Source of the DNA: Hoeflea_A sp965216535
GTDB lineage: Bacteria; Pseudomonadota; Alphaproteobacteria; Rhizobiales; Rhizobiaceae
Reading direction: 5' to 3'
NCBI GenBank assembly: GCA_965216535.1
Contig: OZ244175.1
Span: 7,564,001 to 7,628,000, forward strand
Length of the DNA stretch: 64,000 nucleotides
Shown here in pieces: positions 43,640-51,417 of the stretch. The notes under the pieces were generated by a model, which did no database searches, had not been told where the DNA came from, and saw nothing but the letters and a program-made list of their open reading frames with translations. Position 1 is the stretch's first letter. Each line of letters opens with the position of its first letter. The position numbers were made by a program, and so were the translations under genes.

Positions 43640-44260
43640 ATGTCCCGACTTCTTCTCGTTCAATGGCGGGTGACGGCCGGCACCGCGCCGCAACCGCTCC
43701 TCTCCTGCAGCCGTTGCGACGGTCCCAGACCGTTCCAGCACAGCGGCAAATTCAGGCTGAATGCCAGCGGCAAGCGGCTCGATGCCTGGCTGATCTATCG
43801 CTGCACCCATTGCGGCAACACCTGGAACCGCTCGATTTTCGAGCGCAGGTCCGTGCGCAGCATCGACACAGCCACGCTGGAAGCTTTGCAGTCCAATAAT
43901 CCGGCTCTGGCGCAAGCCATGGCGTTCGACACGACCGGCCTCCAGCATGTTGCCGAGAACAATTCGCAAGGTTCGGTCCACAAGACCGTGCTGTCAAAGC
44001 AACCGGAGCCGTGGTCGCGGCTCGAAATCAGACTGCAAACGGAGACCGTTTCGGCACCGCGCTTAGACCGCCTGCTGGCGGGGGAGCTCGGCCTGTCACG
44101 TTCAAGGCTGCAAAAGCTGGAGAAGGCTGGGCGGCTGTGCGTGCCCGGCAGCGCGAGCCGGGCCATGCGTCAAGCTGCCAGGGATGGGATGCGTGTGTTC
44201 CTCGATCTATCGGATCTGCCGGACAGCGACGCTATCGCCTGTCATGCCAGCGGGTCTTAA
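43640..44260 (+). CDS. DUF1062 domain-containing protein
   Basis: A 206-residue protein of the uncharacterised DUF1062 family. Two cysteine pairs form a probable zinc ribbon near the N-terminus (C-SR-C at about 23-26 and C-TH-C about 30 residues later), with the phrase WNRSIFERRSV following. It also has LDRLLAGELGLSRSRLQKLEKAGRL, similar to an RNA-binding S4 fold. The ATG at 43640 follows AAGGACCCCAAGAG. It ends in a 4-bp overlap with the stop of the convergent gshB. Confidence 0.85.
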   Translation: MSRLLLVQWRVTAGTAPQPLLSCSRCDGPRPFQHSGKFRLNASGKRLDAWLIYRCTHCGNTWNRSIFERRSVRSIDTATLEALQSNNPALAQAMAFDTTGLQHVAENNSQGSVHKTVLSKQPEPWSRLEIRLQTETVSAPRLDRLLAGELGLSRSRLQKLEKAGRLCVPGSASRAMRQAARDGMRVFLDLSDLPDSDAIACHASGS

Positions 44261-45204
44261 CCGCGCTTTGCTTCGATGGCGTCCCACAGGATCGCAGCTA
44301 TGTCGGCGCCGCCGAACTTCAGCACCTCGCGGATTCCAGTAGGCGAGGTGACGTTGATTTCGGTCATCACGTCGCCGATGACGTCGATGCCGACCAGCAG
44401 GAAGCCGCGCTCCCTCAGCGCCGGGCCGATGCGGGCGCATATTTCGCGCTCGCGTTCGGTCAGGTCGACCGGCTCGGCGCGTCCGCCGACATGCAGGTTG
44501 GAACGGGCCTCGTTCTCGGTCGGGATGCGGTTGATCGCACCGACGGGCTCGCCGTCGATCAGGATGATGCGCTTGTCACCGGCCCGAACGTCAGGAAGAT
44601 AGCGTTGAGCGATCAGCGGTTCGCGGAACATCTGGCCGAACATTTCCAGAAGCGAGGTGAGGTTGCGATCCTGTGGCGTCAAGTGAAAGACGCCGGCGCC
44701 GCCGTTGCCGTAAAGCGGCTTGATGATGATATCGCCCATCTCGCGGCGGAATTCGGCGATCTCCTGCGGGTCGCTGGTGATCAGGGTTTCCGGCATCAGG
44801 TCGGGGAACTCGGTGACGAAGATTTTTTCCGGCGAATTGCGCACCCAGGCCGGATCGTTGACGACGAGGGTCTGAGGGTGGATGCGTTCGAGCAGATGCG
44901 TCGAGGTGATGTAGGACATGTCGAAGGGCGGATCCTGGCGCAGCAGCACCACGTCCATGTCTGCTAGGTCGATCCGTTCCGGTTCACCCAGGGTGTAGTG
45001 GTCGCCCTCGGTGTCGCGCACCGTCAGAGCTTCGACCTGCGCCCGCACCACACCATCGCGCAACGAAAGCTGCGGTGGCGTGTAGTGAAACAGCGCGTGG
45101 CCGCGCCGTTGCGCCTCCAGGCAGATGGCGAAGGTGGTATCGCCGTCGATCTGGATGCTGGAGATGTGGTCCATCTGGACCGCAACCTTGAGCTTGTCTG
45201 CCAT
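44257..45204 (-). CDS. gshB: Glutathione synthetase
   Basis: Ligates gamma-glutamylcysteine and glycine to glutathione with ATP. The 315-residue length, the ATP-grasp blocks (PLYGNGGAGVFHL, QRYLPDVRAGDKRIILIDGEPVGAINRIP) and the C-terminal INVTSPTGIREV are those of prokaryotic GshB. The ATG at 45204 is the family start (MADKLKVAVQMDHISSI). It also supports the presence of glutathione for the GST-like protein at 7.5 kb. Confidence 0.96.
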   Translation of the reverse strand: MADKLKVAVQMDHISSIQIDGDTTFAICLEAQRRGHALFHYTPPQLSLRDGVVRAQVEALTVRDTEGDHYTLGEPERIDLADMDVVLLRQDPPFDMSYITSTHLLERIHPQTLVVNDPAWVRNSPEKIFVTEFPDLMPETLITSDPQEIAEFRREMGDIIIKPLYGNGGAGVFHLTPQDRNLTSLLEMFGQMFREPLIAQRYLPDVRAGDKRIILIDGEPVGAINRIPTENEARSNLHVGGRAEPVDLTEREREICARIGPALRERGFLLVGIDVIGDVMTEINVTSPTGIREVLKFGGADIAAILWDAIEAKRG

Positions 45205-45317
45205 GGAACCTATTCCGCCCGATCCGTCTTCAGTCGCTGCTGCGCCCCACAGACATAAAGCTGGTGGGCGCAATTGCAACCGTTGACCCCGTATGGCGCC
45301 GCCCGTAGGACGGGATC

Positions 45318-46208
45318 ATGAGCGATTCCATTGTCGGCCACCTGATCGATGTGATTGGACCGGTCTTCCTGTGTGCCGGCGCCGGCTACGGGATTGCCCG
45401 GTTCAAGCTCGCCTTCGACAGCAAGGTGGTGACTTCGATCGTCACCAACATCACGATGCCCGCGCTGGTCATCTCGCATTTGGCTGCGGGCCATGTGGAT
45501 TTTTCCGCCTTTGCCGACATCATGCTGGCCGCTGTCATGGCCGTCACGGCCATGGGGCTGATATCGGCCGCCGTGCTGAGGGTCTTCGGCTTGCCATTGC
45601 GGGTCTATGTCGGCGCCATGATGCTTGCCAATGTCGGCAATATGGGGCTGTCCATCAATTCGCTGGCCTTCGGCAGCGAGGGCCTCGCCTATGCCATGGC
45701 ATTCTGGGTGGTCGTGGTTGTCGGCGTCTTCACCATCGGCGAATGGCTGCCGCAGGGCACCTGGAGCCTGAGAAAACTGTTTTCGTCCCCGTCAGTCTAT
45801 GCGGTGATCATCGGTATCGTGCTGATGGCGACCGGGACGCCCCTGCCGGAGATGGCCGACGATACGCTGACATTGCTGGGCGGCGCCACGATTCCGCTGC
45901 TGCTCCTGACACTGGGCTATACCATCGCGCTTTTGAAACCGGCCCATATCATCACCGGCGCCGCGCTGTCCGTGCTGCACATCGTCATTGCCGCGGCGGT
46001 CGCCTTCGCTTTGACCCATCTGTTCGGCTTCACGGGCAAGGAACGCGGTGTGTTCATCATGCAATGCCTGATGCCCTGCTCCGTCTTTGCCTATCTGATG
46101 GCGGAAAAGCACCTGCCGGAACGGTCGCACGAGGTGGCAAGCCTGATCCTGATTTCCACGCTGATGAGCATTATCGTACTACCGGCAGCCCTTGCCTGGT
46201 GGGTGTGA
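45318..46208 (+). CDS. AEC (auxin efflux carrier) family transporter
   Basis: A 296-residue membrane protein with about ten helices in the two-fold repeat layout of AEC carriers, which move carboxylates such as malate or malonate. Characteristic blocks include VTNITMPALVISHLA near the N-terminus, LANVGNMGLSINSLAFG, and MQCLMPCSVFAYLMAEK near the C-terminus. The start is 113 bp from gshB, divergent. The substrate is not predictable. Confidence 0.88.
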   Translation: MSDSIVGHLIDVIGPVFLCAGAGYGIARFKLAFDSKVVTSIVTNITMPALVISHLAAGHVDFSAFADIMLAAVMAVTAMGLISAAVLRVFGLPLRVYVGAMMLANVGNMGLSINSLAFGSEGLAYAMAFWVVVVVGVFTIGEWLPQGTWSLRKLFSSPSVYAVIIGIVLMATGTPLPEMADDTLTLLGGATIPLLLLTLGYTIALLKPAHIITGAALSVLHIVIAAAVAFALTHLFGFTGKERGVFIMQCLMPCSVFAYLMAEKHLPERSHEVASLILISTLMSIIVLPAALAWWV

Positions 46209-46249
46209 AACGCCTTCCAATCCGAACGAATCACGATAGATAGGTTCCT

Positions 46250-46855
46250 ATGGCCAAAAGTGTTGCCGGACCGGAAATCGAAAAACTGATCCAGCTGCTC
46301 GCCCGCATCCCCGGGCTGGGGCCACGATCGGCGCGGCGTGCCGCGCTGCACATGATCAAGAAGAAAGAACAGATCCTCGGACCGCTGGCGGAGGCCATGG
46401 CCGAGGCGCACGACAAGGTGTCGATCTGCTCCGTCTGCGGCAATGTCGACACGGTCGATCCCTGCACCATCTGCAGTGATCACCGGCGCGACGGCAGCAC
46501 GATCATCGTCGTCGAGGATGTCGCGGACCTCTGGGCGCTCGAAAGGGCAGCGGCCATGAACAGCGCCTATCATGTGCTCGGCGGCACACTATCGCCGCTC
46601 GACGGCATCGGCCCCGACGACCTCAACATCAAATCGCTGGTCGAGCGCGTCGCGCAGGGCGGCATCAAGGAACTGGTCATCGCCGTCAACGCCACCGTCG
46701 AGGGCCAGACAACGGCTCACTACATCACCGACCGCCTCGACGGCCTCGACGTCGCCATCACCCGGCTTGCCCACGGCGTACCGGTGGGCGGCGAGCTGGA
46801 CTATCTCGACGAGGGCACGCTGGCCGCTGCGCTGAGGTCGCGGACGAAGCTCTGA
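46250..46855 (+). CDS. recR: Recombination protein RecR
   Basis: RecFOR-pathway protein that loads RecA at single-strand gaps (201 residues). The helix-hairpin-helix is at the N-terminus (ARIPGLGPRSARRAALHM). The C4 zinc finger is C-SV-CGNVDTVDPC-TI-C and the Toprim domain starts at IIVVEDVADLWALE. It lies 18 kb from dnaX-ebfC, with which recR is often clustered. Its stop overlaps the start of the GNAT gene (TGATG). Confidence 0.96.
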   Translation: MAKSVAGPEIEKLIQLLARIPGLGPRSARRAALHMIKKKEQILGPLAEAMAEAHDKVSICSVCGNVDTVDPCTICSDHRRDGSTIIVVEDVADLWALERAAAMNSAYHVLGGTLSPLDGIGPDDLNIKSLVERVAQGGIKELVIAVNATVEGQTTAHYITDRLDGLDVAITRLAHGVPVGGELDYLDEGTLAAALRSRTKL

Positions 46856-47412
46856 TGGTCATCGGGCCCGATGTCAGCCGCGATGCCCGACCCGAGGAGC
46901 GTGAAGAAATTGACGCCCTGCTGAGGGGGGCATTTGGTCGACCGTATGAAGCGCAAATCGTGGCCAGGCTGCGTGAAGACGGCGACCTGCTCACCGAGGC
47001 CGTCAAACCATGGCAAGGGGTCATCGCCGGATTCGCGGCGTTGTCATGGATGAAAGAGCCGAGCGGGTGGGCGTGCCTTGCTCCATTGGCCGTGTTACCG
47101 CGTATGCAAAGGGGTGCGGCCGCACCCGTGCAATCGCAATGCCACCACTATGCCATCGGAACTCGGCTGGTCAGCCAAATCGCAGACCTGACCCTCCACA
47201 GCCCGCATCCCCCAGAAGGCCTTCCCGATACCATTGTGGTTCCGTGCAATGGAGCGTTTTTCCAGCGAGCGGGCTTCAGCTCGGATCGTGCCCGCCACCT
47301 TTCATCCGCTCATCCGACGGCAGGGTTTTCGATCGCAAGATATGGCGACGACGTACCCAGGGAAACTCTGATTTTTCCAACAGCCCTGGAAGATTGGCTC
47401 GGCTCACTCTGA
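46855..47412 (+). CDS. GNAT family N-acetyltransferase
   Basis: A 185-residue protein with the overall pattern of the YhbS-like GNAT group (ARPEEREEIDALLRGAFGRPYEAQIVARLREDGDLL, then LAPLAVLPRMQRGAAAPVQ for the acetyl-CoA loop region and VPCNGAFFQRAGF). The canonical Q/R-x-x-G-x-G/A loop is degenerate and an insertion follows it. The acceptor is unknown. Coupled to recR by stop-start overlap. Confidence 0.8.
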   Translation: MVIGPDVSRDARPEEREEIDALLRGAFGRPYEAQIVARLREDGDLLTEAVKPWQGVIAGFAALSWMKEPSGWACLAPLAVLPRMQRGAAAPVQSQCHHYAIGTRLVSQIADLTLHSPHPPEGLPDTIVVPCNGAFFQRAGFSSDRARHLSSAHPTAGFSIARYGDDVPRETLIFPTALEDWLGSL

Positions 47413-47509
47413 CGCTGTCCGGTTTTTTCATAAAAACCTTTTGTGCGAACCTAAAAAATATGACAAATTTTATCCAGTTATAGAAGATCTCGTATCGAAG
47501 GATTAAGCC

Positions 47510-47824
47510 ATGTTCATCGCCATGAACCGGTTCCGCGTCAAAAAGGGCGAGGAAGAAAGTTTTGAAAATGTCTGGCTCAACCGCGATGTGCATCTCAAGG
47601 ATGAGCCGGGCTTTGTCGAATTTCACATGCTGCGTGGTCCTGAAAACGACGACCACACGCTCTACGTCTCCCACACGATCTGGGAAAGTGAACAGACCTT
47701 CATCGACTGGACGAAAAGCGAAGCTTTTCGCAACGCGCACAAGAATGCCGGACAGAACAAGCCGCTCTATATCGGCGGCCCGCAATTCGAGGGCTTCGAA
47801 GTCATCCAGACGATCGGCCGCTGA
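47510..47824 (+). CDS. Antibiotic biosynthesis monooxygenase/heme-degrading-type protein
   Basis: A 104-residue ferredoxin-like ABM-fold protein. The pattern AMNRFRVKKGEEESFENVWLNRDVHLKDEPGFVEFHMLRG resembles heme-degrading monooxygenases of the HmoB/IsdG group, with WESEQTFIDWTKSEAFRNAHK closing the active site. It would free iron from heme in the cytoplasm. The AT-rich 97-bp upstream region (47413-47509) could hold an iron-responsive site, but none was identified. Confidence 0.82.
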   Translation: MFIAMNRFRVKKGEEESFENVWLNRDVHLKDEPGFVEFHMLRGPENDDHTLYVSHTIWESEQTFIDWTKSEAFRNAHKNAGQNKPLYIGGPQFEGFEVIQTIGR

Positions 47825-47838
47825 AACACCGACCTTAA

Positions 47839-48027
47839 AAGCTTGTCTTGGTTAGATTGAAGCAATTCTGTTTGTGGTCGGCGAGGCGATCCACGAGGAA
47901 GGAGCGCAGAGCGATGCCGGAGGCATCTCGCGAGTATCCTGACACTGCGGGCGTCCGCCGACCGCACCCGAGGGGCCGGGCGCATTTGCACCTCGGCAGA
48001 ATGGTTCAATCTAATCAGGACAAGCTC
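47839..48027. repeat. MITE/RIME-like repeat with terminal inverted repeats
   Basis: About 189 bp bounded by near-perfect inverted repeats of 31-32 bp: AGCTTGTCTTGGTTAGATTG at the left (in 47839-47870) and the complement of AGCTTGTCCTGATTAGATTG at the right (in 47997-48027). The middle is GC-rich and shows no coding sense. It resembles short mosaic repeats of rhizobial genomes, but the family was not verified. Its right end touches the TAG stop of the anti-sigma gene. Confidence 0.7.
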
Positions 48028-48782
48028 TACAGACGGTCTGTCAGTTTATCGGCGGTCGCGGCAATCAGAGCGGTGTCGGACCCGCCGATCAGCAGATAGT
48101 CATAGCCGTCCCGGGACCAGCTGGCCGCGCTCATGCCGTGCAATTCGGCGAGTTCGACCTCGCCACCCCCCTCGCCCTGTTTGCGAATGATGCAAAGCGC
48201 CACGGGCGCACCGACCTCCGACAGGAAGGTCAGTTGGGCAAGCGGCTGGCCCTCAAATCCGAGTATCTGCGCGCGCTTGTAGTCGAGACCCTCGATCTGC
48301 TTCAGGGTGGACAGGTCAATGGGTTTTCCGATGGCACCGGCCACATGCTCAAGCTGTGAAGCGGCGGCGGCGTCTTCCTGCTCGACCTGCGCAAGCGTGC
48401 TGTTGACGTAAAGCGCCTGATAGGCGGCAACGAAATCGTGCCAGGATGTGAGATCGCTGCGCGGCGTGACATAGCCGGCACCCCAGCCAACGGCGAGGCA
48501 CAGCACGGCGACCGCGGCGATGGCGCGCAGTGACGGCCAACGGCTCGACTGATCCGCTGTCGCTTCCGGGAGCGATAACTCGGGCGCAGGCGGCGCGCTT
48601 TTCAGCAGGCGGCCGAACGCGTCGGCAATATCATCGGTTTCCAGCGACAGACTATCGAGGCGCGCTCGCAATGCGGCGTCGCGGTCGAGCGCCTTGCTGA
48701 TCTCGTCGGCGGGAATGTGATCCGTCTCGCCATCGAGATAGGCGGTAAGCTGTTCGTCGCTGAATGTCGGCTTTTCAGTCAT
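48027..48782 (-). CDS. Anti-sigma factor (membrane-anchored)
   Basis: A 251-residue protein. The N-terminal part (FSDEQLTAYLDGETDHIPADEISKALDRDAALRARLDSL) is the sigma-binding anti-sigma type with a conserved start, and one transmembrane helix (ALRAIAAVAVLCLAVGWGAGYV region, about 86-107) puts the C-terminal part in the periplasm. Its start overlaps the sigma factor stop (ATGA). The stop codon borders the MITE-like repeat. Confidence 0.85.
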   Translation of the reverse strand: MTEKPTFSDEQLTAYLDGETDHIPADEISKALDRDAALRARLDSLSLETDDIADAFGRLLKSAPPAPELSLPEATADQSSRWPSLRAIAAVAVLCLAVGWGAGYVTPRSDLTSWHDFVAAYQALYVNSTLAQVEQEDAAAASQLEHVAGAIGKPIDLSTLKQIEGLDYKRAQILGFEGQPLAQLTFLSEVGAPVALCIIRKQGEGGGEVELAELHGMSAASWSRDGYDYLLIGGSDTALIAATADKLTDRL

Positions 48783-49300
48783 CCGACGCTGCTCTTTTCC
48801 TGTTTGAATTTGCCCGCCAGTTTGCCGCGCGCGGCAGCCAGGCGGCTCATCACCGTTCCGATCGGAATGTCCAGCATGTCCGCCGCCTCCTTATAGCTGT
48901 ATCCTTCCACATAGACGAGGACCACCGTGGTGCGCTGGGCTTCCGGCAGGGCCAGTACCTCCAATAACACTTCACGCGCCAGAATATTCGATTCCGGACC
49001 CGGTCGATCGTCCGGAAGTTCGATATCCTCGATCGCCGTCATGCCACCGCCTCGACGCACGGCCTCGGCGCGCCGTTCGTTCAGCCATAGCCGCTGGGCA
49101 ATGCGAAACAGCCACCGGTCGAGCCGCGTGCCGGGCTGGTAGTGATGAGCCTTTTCCAGCGCCCGCTGGCAGGCCGCCTGGGCCAGGTCGTCGGCCTGCT
49201 CAGGATGGCCGGTCAGCACAACGCAATAGCGCCAAAGCCGCGGAAACAGCGGTTTCAGCCCGTCGATCACTTCCTGGTTGGCGTTTTTTTGCTGCCTCAC
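48779..49300 (-). CDS. RNA polymerase ECF-type sigma factor
   Basis: A 173-residue sigma-70 family protein of the extracytoplasmic type. Region 2 is PRLWRYCVVLTGHPEQADDLAQAACQRALEK, and region 4 is LPEAQRTTVVLVYVEGYSYKEAADMLDIPIGTVMSRLAAARGKL. The start is a GTG at 49300; no ATG is available before region 2. Encoded with its anti-sigma partner and divergent from the DUF4399 gene, which may be its target. Confidence 0.92.
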   Translation of the reverse strand: MRQQKNANQEVIDGLKPLFPRLWRYCVVLTGHPEQADDLAQAACQRALEKAHHYQPGTRLDRWLFRIAQRLWLNERRAEAVRRGGGMTAIEDIELPDDRPGPESNILAREVLLEVLALPEAQRTTVVLVYVEGYSYKEAADMLDIPIGTVMSRLAAARGKLAGKFKQEKSSVG

Positions 49301-49373
49301 CCGAATAAATCCTCTTCCTGCGGTGTTTCTTACCAGCAGCGAACGGAAGCTGCGTTCAAATGAGGACACATTT

Positions 49374-49817
49374 ATGAGAAGATTCGCACTCCTGGCGGCA
49401 GTCGCCGCTTCGCTCACCACCGCAACGGCCTTTGCCGGCGAAACCCCGTCGGCACCTGATGCGGAAGTCTATTTCATCAATCTGAAAGACGGCGACACGG
49501 TCGAAGGCCCGGTCAAAGTGCAATTCGGTCTGTCAGGCATGGGCGTGGCGCCGGCCGGCGTCGACATGGAAAACACCGGCCACCATCATCTGTTCGTCAA
49601 TCGCCCGCCGCTTGGCCAGGGTGAGGATGGGGCCGACGAAGTCGACTACAACATCCCGGCCGACGAAAACCACATCCATTACGGCGGCGGCCAGACCGAG
49701 GCTACCGTGGAACTGGCGCCCGGCACCCACACCCTGCAACTGGTGCTCGGCGACAAGGATCACATTCCTCACAATCCGCCTGTGGTCTCCGAGGTCATCA
49801 CGATCACGGTAAAATGA
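49374..49817 (+). CDS. DUF4399 domain exported protein
   Basis: A 147-residue protein with a signal peptide (MRRFALLAAVAASLTTATAF then AG). The mature part has the DUF4399 pattern VYFINLKDGDTVEGPVKVQFGLSGMGVAPAG, HHHLFV and ENHIHYGGGQTEATVELAPGTHTLQLVLGD. Rich in histidine; the role is unknown. The ATG at 49374 follows AGGACA. Divergent from the ECF sigma gene. Confidence 0.85.
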   Translation: MRRFALLAAVAASLTTATAFAGETPSAPDAEVYFINLKDGDTVEGPVKVQFGLSGMGVAPAGVDMENTGHHHLFVNRPPLGQGEDGADEVDYNIPADENHIHYGGGQTEATVELAPGTHTLQLVLGDKDHIPHNPPVVSEVITITVK

Positions 49818-49915
49818 GGACGATGGGGTCGGACCGCGCAATCGGATTCGGCCCCCGCCCGATCGCTGGGCAATCCATCGATCTGACGAACCACCGGGAA
49901 CCTTGAGCCTACCGA

Positions 49916-50764
49916 CTAGAGGTCGCGCCCAACTCGAAACCCGATGTCGACGTTGGAGAAATCCCGTGGTCGACTTGCCCGGAAGGACGGGCTCATGGTG
50001 GGTGCCCCACCTCTGAAGGAGCCGCCGCGAATGACCGCTTTTTCGCAATCGGGTTCGCCATTGCTTTGGGCTGAAAGAGGAAATTCCGCCCAACAACTGG
50101 CGGTCCATTCCCACACATTTCCGCCCATGTCGTACAGCCCGAAGTCATTGGGGCGCAGGGAGCCAACCGGAGCGGTGAAAACGAAACCGTCGTCACACCG
50201 CGCGTAGCGACGAGCATCTCCCTTTCCCATTAGCCGCGACTTGTAGGACACATCGTCATGATTGCCATAGGGGCATGGCTCGACGCTTTCGTTACCCCAG
50301 GTGAAGTCCATCATTGCACCACCGCGTGCAGCGTATTCCCACTCGATTTCCGACAAGAGCCTGTAGTTTATCGACGTTCTGGACGAGAGCCAGCGCACGT
50401 AATCGTTGGCTTGGCTCTGGGTCATATTGGTTATGGGGTGTTGTCCCGTCTTGATCCAATGACCCTGTTGAGGAATATCCGAACATGACCCAGCGTCGAC
50501 GCACTGATCCCACTCGTCGATCGTAATTTCGTGGCGAGCGATTGCAAAACTCGGAACCTCGATCGGCCGCCTCTCGGATTCGGCAACATATGGCAATTCC
50601 AGAACGACTGACCCTGCCGGTACCACCGCCATTTCCGGGCAATCCGAGCAGTCGCGGAACGTTTTGACTTCCGCCGCCCAGCCAGGCCCCAACGAAGCAA
50701 CCATCAGCGCAGCGGCAAAGACTGTTAGACCGAGCGTTAAATTCACGCTTTTCAACATATGCAT
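49916..50764 (-). CDS. SUMF1/EgtB/FGE-domain exported protein without catalytic cysteines
   Basis: A 282-residue protein with a signal peptide (LTVFAAALMVASLGPGWA). The formylglycine-generating-enzyme-like fold is clear: MAVVPAGSVV, RHEITIDEWDQCVDAGSC, YRLLSEIEWEYAARGG, GLYDMGGNVWEWTASCW, and IRGGSFRGG with FRASR. The segment that holds the active-site cysteines in true FGE reads GGSFRGGAPTMS without cysteine, so it should not make formylglycine. Many bacterial SUMF1 proteins are of this kind and have other or unknown roles. Confidence 0.85.
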   Translation of the reverse strand: MHMLKSVNLTLGLTVFAAALMVASLGPGWAAEVKTFRDCSDCPEMAVVPAGSVVLELPYVAESERRPIEVPSFAIARHEITIDEWDQCVDAGSCSDIPQQGHWIKTGQHPITNMTQSQANDYVRWLSSRTSINYRLLSEIEWEYAARGGAMMDFTWGNESVEPCPYGNHDDVSYKSRLMGKGDARRYARCDDGFVFTAPVGSLRPNDFGLYDMGGNVWEWTASCWAEFPLSAQSNGEPDCEKAVIRGGSFRGGAPTMSPSFRASRPRDFSNVDIGFRVGRDL

Positions 50765-51106
50765 CTCAATTTTGTCGCCCACCGAACCAGCAGTCGGCTT
50801 CTTACTGCAAGTTAGCCGCCGACAACGTTGTTCAGCAATGAGGGTCACATGACATAGGAGATGCAGACCGCCGAAAAAATCACGTGGTCGTCCAATTGTC
50901 ACCAGGCTCACGCAGTCCTTGGGACTGTTCACACACTGGAGAACGGGCCTTCAGAGTCGCTGATCGCACTATCATCGCGCAATTTATCGCCACGATAACG
51001 GCCAAATCACGCTGAAGTCACGCACCGCCTGCCAAAGTCTGTCCATCCGAAAAGCTTGATAGCGGCCGCATAACGGGAACAACCGACCGGCCGGGTGGAG
51101 GATACA
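50765..51106. other. Intergenic region without recognised gene
   Basis: A 342-bp divergent gap between the SUMF1-domain gene and the small protein gene at 51107. No convincing reading frame, RNA or strong repeat was seen; it must hold the promoters of the two flanking genes. GGAGG at its right edge is the ribosome site of the next gene. Confidence 0.5.
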
Positions 51107-51322
51107 ATGGCGAGACCCGTCAAGATCACCAATATCGATACACGCAGTCATGCGCAGAAACTCAAACGGGCCCTGGGCAGAACCTATCCGCAATATACGA
51201 TCACGGTCGAGAGCCAGGAGGACGGTCGGTTGTCGCTGACAGCAACTCCACCAGCCAAACGCCGCAAGCTTGAGGGCTTCGTGCGATCGTCGGACGACAC
51301 CCGTTGCAACGCCGACATGTGA
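51107..51322 (+). CDS. Hypothetical small protein
   Basis: A 71-residue basic protein with GGAGG 6-7 nt before the ATG. No family was recognised. It starts MARPVKITNIDTRSHAQKLK and contains a lysine/arginine cluster (PPAKRRKLEG), no signal peptide and no membrane segment. A nucleic-acid-binding role is possible but unsupported. It is convergent with the branched-chain-type binding-protein gene, with a hairpin between them. Confidence 0.5.
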   Translation: MARPVKITNIDTRSHAQKLKRALGRTYPQYTITVESQEDGRLSLTATPPAKRRKLEGFVRSSDDTRCNADM

Positions 51323-51374
51323 TGCAGCGCGATTGAGTTTCAGCGTTCTCGACGACCATGAGTGGTCAGTATAG

Positions 51375-51403
51375 GGAACGCGCCCGGGAGGCGGGCGCGT
51401 TCC
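51375..51403. terminator. Hairpin between convergent genes
   Basis: A perfect 12-bp stem (GGAACGCGCCCG at 51375-51386, complement at 51392-51403) with a 5-nt loop lies between the stops of the small gene and the convergent binding-protein gene. No T-run follows on either strand, so it may act as a roadblock or RNA-stabilising end rather than a classical terminator. Confidence 0.6.
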
Positions 51404-51417
51404 GCTGTCACGGCCGT

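Noticed and set aside
47413..47509. Iron-response (Irr/RirA) box before the heme-degrading-type gene
   Set aside because: The region is AT-rich, but no dyad close to a known iron box could be identified.
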